Positions 11,545-22,680 of a stretch of 64,000 nt of DNA are shown here, in pieces (within the stretch, counting starts at the first letter, position 1; each line of letters begins with the position of its first letter). Below the pieces are notes generated by a model. That model made no database searches and was not told the DNA's origin. It saw nothing but the letters and a program-made list of their open reading frames with translations. The stretch comes from Rhyacophila brunnea (lineage: Eukaryota > Arthropoda > Insecta > Trichoptera > Rhyacophilidae): the NCBI GenBank assembly GCA_022495005.1, contig JAGYXB010000610.1, positions 248,001 to 312,000 on the forward strand, in the 5' to 3' direction. Made by a program: the position numbers and the translations under genes.

Positions 11545-11738
11545 GGCGGCTCTCATGGTGCAGTGGGTAAGTCGCTGGCCTTCCAACCGAGAGTTCTGGT
11601 TTCGATTCCCGGTCATGAAAAAAACATTTATGTGTTTTTCTCAAAGCCTGGGTGTTTGTGATTGTTCAAAATTACTAACAACCACCTTGTACGAAAAAGC
11701 AAGGACATGGTTATTAATAATTCAAAAAATAAATAAAT
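11545..11738 (+). mobile_element. tRNA-derived SINE family 2, full-length, with target duplication
   Basis: The 5' end is tRNA-like. A box-A match TGGTGCAGTGG lies at 11556-11566 and a box-B-like GGTTTCGATTCC at 11598-11609 (one extra T against the consensus), so RNA polymerase III transcription is plausible. The body carries CTCAAAGCCTGGGTGTTTG and CCACCTTGTACGAAAAAGC, shared with 32745-32938. It ends in an A-rich (AAAT)n tail. The copy is bracketed by ATAGGTATAACTA (11532-11544) and ATAGGTACAACTA (11739-11751), a 13-bp duplication with one mismatch, as left by LINE-mediated retroposition. The acceptor arms do not pair, so it is not a tRNA gene. The 65-codon frame over it is not a gene. Confidence 0.88.
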
Positions 11739-12084
11739 ATAGGTACAACTAAATCTTTATATTATCATTACTAAATTTAATCTAACTCCTAGTATAAGAC
11801 TACCAGAAGTCGATTCCGGCATAATCTGAAAAGTAGATTTAATTTAGTGAATATTTATGGTTGTTTTATAAGTAAAGCGTAGGATTTTTCTTTGGAATTT
11901 GTAAAACTTGTTTACTTCGAAATGTTACTGTCCAGGTTTCCGAGCCTGAAGTAGCATTGATTCGGTGGTGTGATCATCTTATTATAATTATGTTGCTTCA
12001 CTAGAGAATCAAGGTATTATATTATGAGAGAATGTCGACATTATTAAACCAGTACAAACTATGTTTAATTTAGGTGTGGTTTCC

Positions 12085-12100
12085 AGTGGCGTGACAAACA
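12085..12100 (+). repeat. Solo hAT-like end CAGTGGCGTGAC
   Basis: The octamer CAGTGGCG again begins a short stretch without a partner end nearby. It is compatible with a decayed hAT-type terminus; chance cannot be excluded. Confidence 0.25.
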
Positions 12101-12242
12101 TGGGCGTAGATTTAGTTTTTACGTCATTTATGCTTTCGTATTTTTTTTTTTTTCACTCAGTTTGAATATATTTTAACAAGACGTAGTGTAACTGTACGCA
12201 AAAAATAGTCGTGATGAGATAGATGTCTTGCTTTATATATAT

Positions 12243-12505
12243 ATATCGGCCCCTTAGAGTCAAAGAAACGTATTTCATTTTTCTCTAGTTTACAGGAGAC
12301 CCCAAACACAAGTAAATTTACATTCCACAGACATTGATAAGAAAGTGTTTGCAAGAGATATGTATAGACTTATCTTTTATCCATTGATTTTTTTGATAAG
12401 TTTCTTTGTCACTTAACATAACATGTCATTTAATGTCCAGTTCCATACGTAACTCAAAATTGTTAAAAATTAAGATAGGTTTCTTTGACTCTAAGGGGCC
12501 GATAT
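12243..12505. mobile_element. 263-bp MITE with ATATCGGCCCC ends
   Basis: Exact terminal inverted repeats run from ATATCGGCCCCTTAGAGTC through CAAAGAAAC and back at 12479-12505, about 27 bp. The interior is AT-rich with no frame of note. Because both ends read ATAT and the left flank is a TA microsatellite, the duplication cannot be resolved (TA, TAT or ATAT). Mariner-like or another class are both possible. Confidence 0.75.
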
Positions 12506-15037
12506 TATAGGTACAAAACACTCAAATGCATTATAATAAATACGCATGTACTGTCACCCAAGCCCGCAAGTTACTAACCGATATATGTTGCGGGGGGTGC
12601 TTTACCATTATATATATTTTAGAAAGAGTTATAATCCTAACGAGTTATAGTTAGTAAACGAAATTTTGTGGCAACAGTGGACAACAGGATAACATTTGAA
12701 GAATAGGATGGTCAGTAATGACTGTAATGAGTATCGAAAAGTTGATAATAATTTACGGACAATTACCAGAAACTTCCAGATCAGGTGAGTAGTTTATGTT
12801 TATTGAGGGGTAGAAAATTATAAGGCGGCTGCAAATTGAAAAATAATGTGAACGATACAGCTTTTGAGAGCAGATTCAGTGGAAGTTACAGGATTTTCGC
12901 CTGCGGAGCTAATGCGTCCATGAATAGTCAGAACCTGATATAACAGAACACGAAGAAACCGAACAGAACAGCGATAAACAGAACTATGACATTTCGAAAA
13001 AAAAATATAACATTTAATATTGAAATTGTCGTAACTCCATATTATGTTGTCAAAATGTATTCATAATCGCTGTAAAGCCTCAATTAAACGGGACTCAACT
13101 CGATGTTGCTGGCAAGCTAGGTACGAGTACCTACCTATATCTCGTCTTAATCAATCTAATATGTTCAAAATGCTTGAGTGACTAGATACAACGAAATAAT
13201 TCTGTGAAGTTGTGGGTGATTATCAAAATCAACCAGATAAATTGAGGTTTTTATGCCGAATGGCAAGCATGCAGTGATAATATATACATGTATTAAATAT
13301 GCATATATATATATTTCTTATATAAGTATTTAATTTCTAAATAGATACGACAAAATGAATGTTTTATTTTTCCACTTTGCCACTGTTCTGTTTTGTCACC
13401 GTTTTGTTTCTTCATGTTCTCTTTATTCATGCTCTTTTTTGTCTGGTTACCTTTATTATTTTCCCCTACGGATCGTAATAGGTCATCTAAGTAGGGGGTC
13501 CCCGAGATTATATTAAATGCTCTAAGGGTTCCGCCAAGAAAAAACAGTGAAAACCACCGGCATTAATAAAAGTTTTCTTCAACAATTTTTATTATACCAT
13601 AATACTACGTTTCCCACTTATTAGTAATATAAATTATAATTTATTATGTTGTAATTTTTATTGTTTCATTTCTACATTTATAATATTATTATTACGACTA
13701 TTAAATAAACGCCTCGTGTCCATACTAAACATTCTTGGCAAAGCTCAATACGCGGAAGAGAATATTTTGCTGACGAGCTTTCAGATCTAAAAGCAAACCT
13801 GTGCTTTTATTGCGGCGATTTTGTTTAAAATTTATTATCAAACATTTACTAAGAAATATGAAAATTTCTTCCTTTATTTTATACATTTACGATTCAGTCA
13901 GAAGGCGAAATATTTTAATATGACATCACATAGTAGATTGCTCGTTTTATTGTCCTAGCTAATAAAAATACTTGTCCTGTATTTTCTATGAATATAAGAG
14001 TTATTCAAGTTATATTTGAAATCAATTCTATTAAATGCGATCATTGTAGAAACTATTAATCATCGAATTCGATTATCGCATTGCTATATTGGAGCCAAAA
14101 AATAATTTATTTATGGTATTAACTGTCACTTCATGATGTAAATGCACAAAAGTGAAGTTAGTACGATAAAATTGTGTTTTGTTAAAATTAATAATTCAAG
14201 GTAAAATGTACAACACGTAGAACTGAGTGCGATCATCGCATAAGTAAAATCACCACATTTTTCGCGCATTAAACACCCGACATTTTTTAATGATAGAAAT
14301 AACCTATATTGATTTTTGCAATATACATTCTTTGTTTTGTGTTCTTTCTAAATTTTTTTAGTGTTTTTAATGCCTCAAATTAGGTTTTTAAGTTTACTTC
14401 CAACGACATTTTATTTTCTCTTCGTTATTAAAGACATTATGCGTTAATATTATTTATAATGTTAAAAAGAACGAACAATGAAGTTTTAACCACTTTCACA
14501 AAATATGGACTTACCGTAGTTTACCTCTCGCATTCAGATTTTATTCGCTGGTATTACACAATTCATGTTTTTCTTAATGTTATTAAAATATGGTTAAGTA
14601 CCTACTTATCATTTTTATGTATATGTAGGTAGGTACTATTTTTTTACGAGTTGTGAAAGATCAACTATCTTTTCGTGTCCATATTCACTTTTGCTGTAAG
14701 TACTATTAATTATTTGAAAGCTTACTATACTACCTTAAAATCTTTATTAAATGTTGCGAACTCACGACTTTCACTTTCCGACTAAGTGCTTCCGCTTAGA
14801 GGTTTTATCAATTGCTTATTTTTAAAGGCATGTTGATACCAAATTGATAAAACCACATTGACTGGAATCCGATAAATGCAGGTACAAACCCCATTCAGTA
14901 CAATATTTTTTCTAATGTTTTTGAGGTATTCCAAATGTTGTTCTATTTATTTTCACTGGAAAATGTCTAACGGTTATATAAATATATTATTATACTATAC
15001 AGTCTTCTCGAAGTGGGGGTGCCACTGCTATATTGTC
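12506..15037. other. AT-rich DNA, no gene seen
   Basis: About 2.5 kb with no exon, RNA gene or matched repeat. Short direct words such as AGGTACCTAC recur but mean little at this base composition. Confidence 0.45.
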
Positions 15038-15165
15038 CTGCTAAGTAAAAAGACAGTATTTTTGGTTTTAGTGAAATGAGAACCCAAGTTTTAAACTACA
15101 TTTTCTCTTATACTATGTAAAAATATTGGATTGTTTTGACATAATCTCTAAATACCTATACATTG
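15038..15165 (+). repeat. Fragment of the CTGCTAAG inverted-repeat family (K)
   Basis: CTGCTAAGTAAAAAGACAG, GTTTTAGTGAAATGAGAACC and AAGTTTTAAACTACATTT match the left arm of 52449-52874. The following AATATTGGATTGTTTTGAC matches the reverse complement of that element's inner part. It is a partial copy with one arm. Confidence 0.65.
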
Positions 15166-15402
15166 TTTTTTTCATTTCGCAGGGCAGTATACACACAATT
15201 TTAGTATGTATAGAAGAAAGTAAGATTAATCAAGTATGTTTTTTTTTTTTTGAATTATAGCCATTAAGCGACTTTTGTAGGGACATTTTATTTAGATAAT
15301 GTGTGTCAGACTTTTCAGACCGTATTTACTGTCACTATTGTACGTAAACCAAATTTTATTCACAAACCTATTGTAATAAGATGACATATTATGTTCTGAA
15401 TG

Positions 15403-15991
15403 CAGCAGCGAAGGGTGGAAGGAGGCTGTTAAGATCTGCCATAAACAGTACACATTACACTTTGTTAGTCATACATATTTGTTTTCCTTGAACTAAAACT
15501 ACAATTTATAGATGCTGTTGTTTAGTTTCAATTAAATCAAATCAAATCAATTAAATCCTGCTTAAACCAAACCATAATAGTTTTTTATACTTTGGGCGAT
15601 ACAACAAAATTGTTTTTTCATTCATACTTATTTGTTTTTGTTGAATTAAGAATACATATTACACATATAGTTGGTTAATTTTTTTTAAATTCATTAAGCC
15701 CTGCTTAAACCAAACTATGGTAGATAAAAATTATTATTCTATCTATAAAATATCCAAAGTGAAATATGATTTAATTTCACAATTTTAGATATTTTATAGA
15801 TAGACGAGTATTTTTTGACTATTATTAATTATGGCTTGGTTTCGCCGGGCTTCATTGAATTTTAAGAGCTCACCAACACCGTCTATAAATTGTAGTCTTA
15901 TTTTAATGAAAACAAATACGTACGACTGACAAAGTTTAGTGTGCACTATTTATGGCTGATATTAACAGCCTACATCCACCCCTCGCCACTG
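15403..15991. mobile_element. Long-TIR hAT-like element (family T), older copy
   Basis: Starts CAGCAGCGAAGGGTGG and ends CCACCCCTCGCCACTG. The inverted repeat continues inward through GGCTGTTAAGAT…GCCATAAA…AGTCATAC…TTATTTG, more than 100 bp. The centre is a palindrome around CTATCTATAAAATATC. The structure is collinear with 51386-51968, and one left-end decay (CAGTGG to CAGCAG) is visible. No 8-bp duplication is left, so it looks older than that copy. No transposase. Confidence 0.8.
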
Positions 15992-16431
15992 GTATATTGG
16001 GATTTGACAAAAAAACAGTAGCGTCTTCGGAAATTGTATTAAGTTTTACTCAAAGAGTAAGTTATATATATGGATAAAGTTATATGGAGGCGTTTATATG
16101 ATTTTACGTATTGTTTATGTCCTGCCCGAGGTGAGGGTCGGGTTGAAAATGGCCGGTGAAGATTCGAGCGGTAGTGCATCTGCAATCTGCCACTTGATCC
16201 ATCTTCCGCGTGCTCTTATCGGTATTCTTCCATCAGATGCAGTGATTTTGAACCAGTCCCAATATAATATAATATATTATAAATCTTTTCAAAATACCAA
16301 GTACCTACTACAAAAATTCTACAGTAAGCTTCAAACACAACATGTCTAAATTTTACTACACAGTTAAAACTCATTTAGTGCTGACAAAGCGACTGGCGCG
16401 TTTGCATTAAATGGCCATTAGATATAATTAA

Positions 16432-16625
16432 CATAGTGCTCACAATCGCCGAACGGTAACGTCATGGCCCCGGGTTCGAATCCCGGGCTGGCAATTAAAA
16501 TAACATTTGTTTATGTGTTTGAAACCTTGAGTATGAACCTAGTAGGTTGAGCAAGTGGTTAACATACATTTCTCGTGAATACAACAATCTTTTAATACAG
16601 CCTTTACTTTTTGGATGCCCCAATG
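16432..16625 (+). mobile_element. SINE family 1 copy, tRNA-like head
   Basis: The head has box-B GGTTCGAATCC inside CCCGGGTTCGAATCCCGGG, followed by GCTGGCA. The body has TTTATGTGTTTGAAACCTTGAGT, GTTGAGCAAGTGGTTAACAT and CATTTCTCGTGAATAC, as in 26786-26995. The tail after about 16600 is diverged. The 65-codon reverse frame at 16495-16692 overlaps the body and is not a gene. Confidence 0.72.
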
Positions 16626-16971
16626 TTCCAATTACGATCGAATAATATGGTAAATTACCTATATATATTTTGTTAATGAATACACGCAACATAATCTACG
16701 AATATTTAAAAGCTTACTGACAATATGAAGTCGTGTATTTCTTTTAAATAAAATATACATGACATAAATCCGAAATCAAGCCGTCGTTCGCTCTGGAAAA
16801 CGCTAATAAACCCACATACATATTTCATGAGCGCGGCACGCTTTATTCGTCTCTCTAGCGACGCTACATATTATTTAAACGCTTGATTTACTGTAAAGTT
16901 ACAATTAAATCCATATAATCCATTGAAACTATATTGATGTCGTTGTTTACTCATGGTGTAGCTAATTTACA

Positions 16972-17117
16972 GGCTATCCATAGACTGAAACCGCATGTGA
17001 TTTTGAACCGTATGTGATATTATGATTTCTGGTCATGGAATTATATTTTCACAAAGTATATTATAAGTTTCATTAGAATGGCACACAGTTCTAAACCAAA
17101 TATGGTTTCAGTCTTTG
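16972..17117. mobile_element. MITE of the GGCCATCCAT family (nested family N), small copy
   Basis: Left end AGGCTATCCATAGACTGAAACC and right end GGTTTCAGTCTTTGCCT are inverted complements. The interior shares TTCTGGTCATGGAATTATATTTTCACAAAGTATATTATAAG with 52599-52810. It is about 145 bp against 212 bp in the other copy. Confidence 0.65.
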
Positions 17118-19324
17118 CCTCTATGCCTATGGCAAATACGACCAAATAAACCATCTGTCATTATTTATTGTCATTCTACAATAACTTACGTACTTATTCA
17201 TGACGGTGGAAATGGTTTCGAATACCTGGAATCCATACTTCTTGGATACCTTAGTCCTGAATCAAAATGCGTCGGCCAACCGAGGCCAGCAAGTCGCGTG
17301 TTAATATCGCGATGATATGCAGTTGCAAAAATACTGACGGCTAGCGATATGCCCTTTGTTCCCCCAGGCCATAAAGAAATAGCTATTACAATTACGTATC
17401 TCATCATAGTAAAATGAAGGGATAGGCACAGTATGATTTTATTCTAATGTACGATTATTTATAACGTAGCCGCTTGATGTAGATGAAAGTTTAATATTCA
17501 CAATATATATAAAGATGTTTAAAAAAATGCGTTCTATATGAAGATATGTGGTAGCAAAGTTGAAAAAATCATTGTCCTAGCTCCTAGCACAAGCTTTATC
17601 CAACGCCGTCTATCGCTGATGGATTTTGGTCAATCGTTCCATACGAATTGAGTCGTGAAGGTATAAAAACCGTGTACATTCAATTGAAATAATATATAAT
17701 TTCATTAAGAAAAAACACCAGCTATTGCTATTTTTATTTCATTAACCAACTTAAATGGTAAAAGTAGTTTTAAATTAACCACGAGGATATCCGGGTATCC
17801 TCGTTGTATCAGTTAATTCGTATTGCATCGTTTACGGCCTGCCGTAAGAGTAATAAAAACAGTAGATAAAATCCCCGCATTTTAAGCTGAGGCGTAGTTT
17901 CTTCTTACCGTCGCGCAGTAGGCTCTTTACACAGGTGATAATATTTTTACGTCGAGTGAAATGAGTGCGCAAAAGTATTCATTTGTGGCAAGACAAGTCT
18001 TGTGTTTTTATTTGTAACGCCTCAGTATACTCTATCAAATATAATACGTCTGTTTATGTTGAAGAATGATAATGGGAGAGTATGGTAGAGGTTCTGATAC
18101 CGGATAGTGGATCACAGACTACTTGAAATTGGACATGGCTGCCGGACATGACAAACAAGTAAGTAACCAAAGTCATCAATGTCGACGATTTCCGTTTTAT
18201 TTACAAACAATACATCCAATGATGCAAACATAAAGAATATTATTTGTTATATGATATTAAATTGTTACCAATTTTTTGTAGTTAACCTCTTTGAGTTTAT
18301 AATAATTTATTTAAAATTCTTTGCGATATTATACTTTATATAATATACTATACGTTATAGTTTTACCTAGTAAGTACAGTGGCAAAGCTCAAGACGTTGC
18401 AGTTCGATGCTTTTGCTTTGATAAGGACCTTCGTTGAAAGAAAGTTCCGTGTTTCTGGTTTGCCTAGAGAATCAATACATGCTTAGAGTCTTACCTTGTT
18501 TGACAGGCCTGTCTAAGAAGCTGTTCGCGTTCTACAAGAGGACCGGATTTTTTTTTTGGTGTGATCGCATATAGGCCCCTAACTTATGAAAGTCATTTTG
18601 TTCTGTGTAATGGCTTCATACCCAATTTTGCTGCATTACATAAAGAATGAAAACGATTGAAGGTTTTTTGTTTTTAAAATATTATATATTTGCTATGAAA
18701 AAAGAATCGTAATATAGTTAAATTTCGTTATCTGACAATGGTCAATAAATGTTATTAGATTATCATGCGCAGAAAATTGTTTCCAACTGGTGACTCTTGG
18801 ATTTAAATATGTATAACATTAAAGGATGTTTTAATTTTTTTTATATATATATTTTCTATTTTGTCCGTTATATCGAGGTTTCAATCAATTTATGATTCAC
18901 TGGTTTACATCTTGAAGGAATTTTGAAACGATCTTCGCTGTACGATGGCTCGAATTCATGAGACAGTGAATTTACTGACTGGCCATGGTAATAAGGATTC
19001 ATAAGAATGTATTAATTGATAAAAACATTTTTCATTATAGCTGCCCAAAATATATTTTTTATAATCCTAATAGGATATATTTGTACTTATTCCACAATAT
19101 ATGAATGTAAATCCAAGATAAGTTTCGTCCTGATTCTCAATTAGTAACCAATCGACCAATAATTGTGAAAGTCATTCCTACAATTTAATATTGTATCGAT
19201 GGGTTAGTTAGTGCACAGTTTTTTTTATCTCTCGCTATGTATGTTTTCATAAATAAAATTTGAAGAATTCATATAGATTGATAATATAACGAAGGGTAAA
19301 ATTAATATATATATATTATATTAT
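17118..19324. other. No gene seen; one 11-bp hairpin
   Basis: A GC-richer stretch at 17200-17420 carries opposing 66- and 69-codon frames with no domain. At about 17781-17805, ACGAGGATATC and GGTATCCTCGT form an 11-bp stem with a two-base loop and one G-T wobble. Too little follows to call it a terminator or regulatory RNA. Confidence 0.35.
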
Positions 19325-19795
19325 TCAACCATGTCCGATCCTAGTAAGATCATATACGGGCCTCCACAGAGTGAAGGTTTATATCAACAGATTTTGTTTT
19401 TACGAGAAATGGATGTCAGCCACTTGCTCAACCTATTAGGACCATACTCTGACTCATACACAAATTTAAAAATAATATGTCGTCACTGTTCTGGCAGAAG
19501 ACACTAATTCGAAAAGATGACATATTGAGTTAGTTATACTTACCAAAATGTTCATTATTTCAAACTTTACCGTCTAGAAACCTTCTTAATAAATAAACAG
19601 TCTTTATTTTAAATTCATCCTTTTTACGAACATATTAACAACTTCAAAGTCAAATTACTCAGAACTAGTATTCTCCAGTTAGTGTGTTCTGCCAGAACAG
19701 AGACGATGTGTACTTGCCAGACCCAGGATTCGAACCTGGGACCCACGACGTCATAGGCCGACGCTTAAGCCACACGGCCATCGTGAGGTTGATTA
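19325..19795 (-). mobile_element. SINE family 1 copy split by a MITE
   Basis: On the plus strand the tail half (19325-19480: CCATGTCCGATCCTAG … CCACTTGCTCAACCTATTAG) comes first. The family M MITE follows at 19481-19705, and then the tRNA-like head in reverse (19710-19795: GCCAGACCCAGGATTCGAACCTGGG). Removing the insert and one ATGT restores the order seen in the uninterrupted copies at 26786 and 36335, so this is one SINE with a later insertion. Box B reads GGTTCGAATCC on the minus strand. It is not a tRNA gene: the acceptor stems do not pair. Confidence 0.85.
19481..19705. mobile_element. CGTC-ended MITE (family M), 225-bp copy inside a SINE
   Basis: Ends CGTCACTGTTCTGGCAGAA and TTCTGCCAGAACAGAGACG, flanked exactly by ATGT (19477-19480) and ATGT (19706-19709). 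The interrupted SINE aligns across the gap when one ATGT is removed, so both termini and the 4-bp duplication are fixed by the sequence itself. It lacks the ~400-bp middle of 7776-8398 and is an internal-deletion derivative. Superfamilies with 4-bp duplications exist, but the ends do not let me choose. Confidence 0.88.
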
Positions 19796-19806
19796 GTTAA
19801 TTATTA

Positions 19807-19870
19807 ATATAGATATTATTAATACTATCGACCGATGGTACTTAATGGAATTTGGATTTAAATTCTAATG
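19807..19870 (+). repeat. Family H, 5' fragment
   Basis: ATTATTAATACTATCGACCGA and GGTACTTAATGGAATTTG match the start of the family H copies at 30085 (plus) and 32735 (minus). The ribozyme-like 3' part is missing here. Confidence 0.5.
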
Positions 19871-20285
19871 GATTTATTACATATATAATAAACTTAGATT
19901 TTTTTTCAAATATTCTATTTTTGGACGTATAGTATTTTTACAGTATAAAGATATGACGTAGACCGGCGTTTTCTGTATGATACATAATTATCTGTAAAAA
20001 TTGGACATACCATATATATGCCTATTTACACTAATCTATTGATCTTATAATTATTATTGATTATTGTATGACTCGTGCGGTAGAGAAATATACTCACCAA
20101 CGTTTGATATGCATCGTAAACAATATACGATTATTCTCATGAGCTGGCTTCATTTCTTTCCACTCACTTTTAACTTTATAGTATTATTATCATTACAATT
20201 AATAGAGAATTTTAATATCGATAAAACAAGGATTAGTGATCGACCCCATTCAAGCCTTTTATCCAAACGGTGTTAATAGTTAAAA

Positions 20286-20745
20286 ATAATTACAAGATAA
20301 AAAGAACTTTTTATATACAACGTTTTTAAATTTTCTGTTGCTTTAAATGCTCAACATGCTCAAACTTGTACTTGATATGAAGTAAATAAAATTTACTTCA
20401 TATCATTTTGACATTTCATTTTGATTTCCATAGTAACGCACGTATATATTAATAATTTAGTTACTAAGACCACCCCCTTAGCAACCAATAATAGTATTTT
20501 ACTTTTTACGGATTTTTCTGAAATAACTTTTTATACAAAGCAGAATTAACTGAAAATGAATTCAATTCTGCTTAAAGATGTCTAAAAGTATTAAAAGAAT
20601 GCATTGGCATCGTGTTCTGATATATTCTAAAAGTTTCAAATGTCTAGCTAGTCGGGAAGTTAGTTAAAAATCGATTGCAAGATTTGTACTGGAAAAACAA
20701 CCACCGGACAAACAAGAATACGACCTAATAAAAACGTTGTAAAAT
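20286..20745 (+). repeat. Unclassified dispersed repeat (family F), copy 1
   Basis: Begins ACAAGATAAAAAGAAC … TACAACGTTTTTA and ends TAATAAAAACGTTGTA, so the subterminal TACAACGTTTTTA is inverted at the other end. A conserved imperfect palindrome, AGCAGAATT … AATTCTGCT, lies near 20540-20575. Other shared words are CATAGTAACGCACGTATAT, TGCATTGGCATCGTGTTC and GTCTAGCTAGTCG. This copy alone has a 14-bp stem hairpin at 20375-20407 (GATATGAAGTAAAT / ATTTACTTCATATC). Copies: 47753-48188, 61274-61742 (plus) and 50211-50625 (minus). No coding capacity; class unknown. Confidence 0.8.
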
Positions 20746-21814
20746 AAATACAACATAAGAAATAAATATTGGATTGTCAGATTTACTTTAATTGGTTTTT
20801 ATATGTTTTTTATTGTAATATTTAATTTGCATACTAGATTATTTCTTATGAAAATATCTAAGTATCAATTTTATTCGAAGTTCGATAATTATACGACATT
20901 GTCAATAGTGAATGCTCATCCGAAATTCTGATGATGCGATGATCCAAATGATTCACGATATTATTGATATTTTGAGATAGTTAGCCTGATTTGAATATTA
21001 GTTAACCGTTACGAAGGCGCCTCACTAGGTCATCGTCATTTTGAAAACAGTCTGAAAATGAGCAGAATGACGAAATTACGGGTCATTCTTTGACCTTAAA
21101 CTCTATGTAGGCTCCATTTCACAGTGGCGTTCCTAATGCATTAATTTATTCAACAATATACAAAAATAACTTGTTAATTATGTATTGTGTTCCACAAATG
21201 TGTCATTATTGTTGAATTAAATTTGAATATTATAGTAGTTACCCACTTACGTGTCTAATTAGTAGACATTTTATGTATCATTTATTACTTAGAGAGAGTA
21301 TGAAAAAAATGCATTATGCTTTTTATATTATATAGATAGATTAGCATAAAAATGAGTTACCGTTATTAGCTAATTTCGCAATGTTTTATGGATTTCAAGT
21401 TTATTCGATGATTTTTTAGCTTGTCGGCTCTGTCCTTAATTTTCAAACTATGTATAAAGTCACTACTTTAGTGGAAGTAGGTGTGCAGTAATTGTGATGA
21501 AACTTTTTTCGGTAAACCGGTTTACCGGTAAATACAGCTGAAAATCATTATCGGTATTTCGATATATTAAAAAGTCTCCTTTTTATCGGAATTAAGTCGG
21601 ATATATGTACCTTTATTATAAGACGGTCGTTTTATGGATAATTCAGACATCTAGTGTAAAACCAACTAAAGCGTTCTCTTCATCGGGAGCGATCTGCATA
21701 ATGAAATTTTAATATTTCGCTATGTTTTTTTAAGAACCTATCTCAATTTCATTATTATATATATAATATCTGAAGGTCTCGAAGATTGAGCAAAGCCAGC
21801 AGAGCATCTCCCAC
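20746..21814. other. No gene seen; perfect 16-bp palindrome at 21511-21526
   Basis: GGTAAACCGGTTTACC is an exact palindrome, followed by another CGGTA. ACCGGTAA recurs at about 22216 and 22699. CAGTGGCGTTCC at about 21124 is another solo hAT-like end. No exon was supported. Confidence 0.4.
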
Positions 21815-22095
21815 CTGGAGCCAGTCGCGGGTACAGTACATGGAAAGCCCTAAATAGACGGAGAACCATGGTAGGGCGCACCCGAGACAACATGGTAAAG
21901 CGGGGGTTCTCCAATCACTAAACCTGCGAGTGCAGTGAAATACGAAGCATGGAACACCTATTTGCAAGGCTATATGCAAGGCTTACCCTGTAAGCTGCAA
22001 TTTCGACAAGATCTTACAAGCCTAGGAAAATGGTGATGCTTTCGCCAACTTCTGGAGCGACACATTGTAGCTATTGAAGACCCGACACGACGAAG
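21815..22095 (+). pseudogene. Non-LTR retrotransposon, C-terminal zinc-knuckle remnant
   Basis: In the plus frame starting near 21839 the translation reads WKALNRRRTMVGRTRDNMVK, then a stop, then TCECSEIRSMEHLFAR. This is the familiar LINE C-terminal block: a tryptophan/'LNRLRTGVGR'-type segment, a Cys-x-Cys pair, and a 'MEHL' histidine. The usual final cysteines have been lost and there are later stops. It ends with CCGACACGACGAAGAAG, like the terminal lysine-rich codons of RTE-like ORFs. The RT core and endonuclease are absent. The 74-codon reverse frame at 21755-21979 is its shadow. Confidence 0.75.
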
Positions 22096-22269
22096 AAGAT
22101 AATATATTATAAAAATACATATTATTGCCTACGTGTGACAGAATAATATTCTTCATATCATTAAAATTGTCTTTTTATATTATAATGACTCACATTATCA
22201 TAGTTTTAATAGTTACCGGTAATTATTACAACGATGATATGGTATATTATTATGGTATTTACTTGTTCA

Positions 22270-22680
22270 AATCAAATCTACTTTATTTATTTTACATATA
22301 ATGAACATAACAAATTATAAATTTAAAGTCTTCACGACATTACATAAAATAAGTGTTAACAATTTTTAATATAAAAATACAGAGAAATGTGAGTTAATAA
22401 TACAATCAGTAATAAAATAAGAAAAAAAAATGAAATAAAATAACAAAAATAAAAGTAGATGGAAGCTTACAGAGTAAAATTTGATAGACCATATCTTAAA
22501 AACTTATAACGTCCACCTAAATTCACCCTCACGTAAGTGGAATATATCAATATTCGAAGCGATTTCATTAAAGATGGTTATTGCTCTCCCAATTAGCATT
22601 ACTAATGGCAGGTTAGCTCTGCACCTTGGGAGAACAAACAACGGATGCCCTCGATTCCTAAGGTAATTATCAGAGACACA
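22270..22680 (-). pseudogene. Jockey-like LINE 3' end, decayed
   Basis: On the reverse strand from 22670 the translation gives RNRGHPLFVLPRCRANLPL, then IGRAITIFNEIASNIDIFHL and an FR block before a stop. This pattern of a basic 'RT' segment, R…N, and D-F matches the end of Jockey-clade ORF2 proteins. The AT-rich DNA down to 22270 would be the 3' UTR and tail. A second, more decayed copy of the same segment is at 55155-55330 (reverse). The 61-codon plus frame here is a shadow. Confidence 0.65.

Noticed and set aside
19713..19795. Possible tRNA gene on the minus strand with a perfect T-arm
   Set aside because: The 5' and 3' arms do not form an acceptor stem, and the sequence continues into the SINE 1 body. 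The same holds for 11545, 16432, 26786, 32745, 46663, 54895 and 59752.
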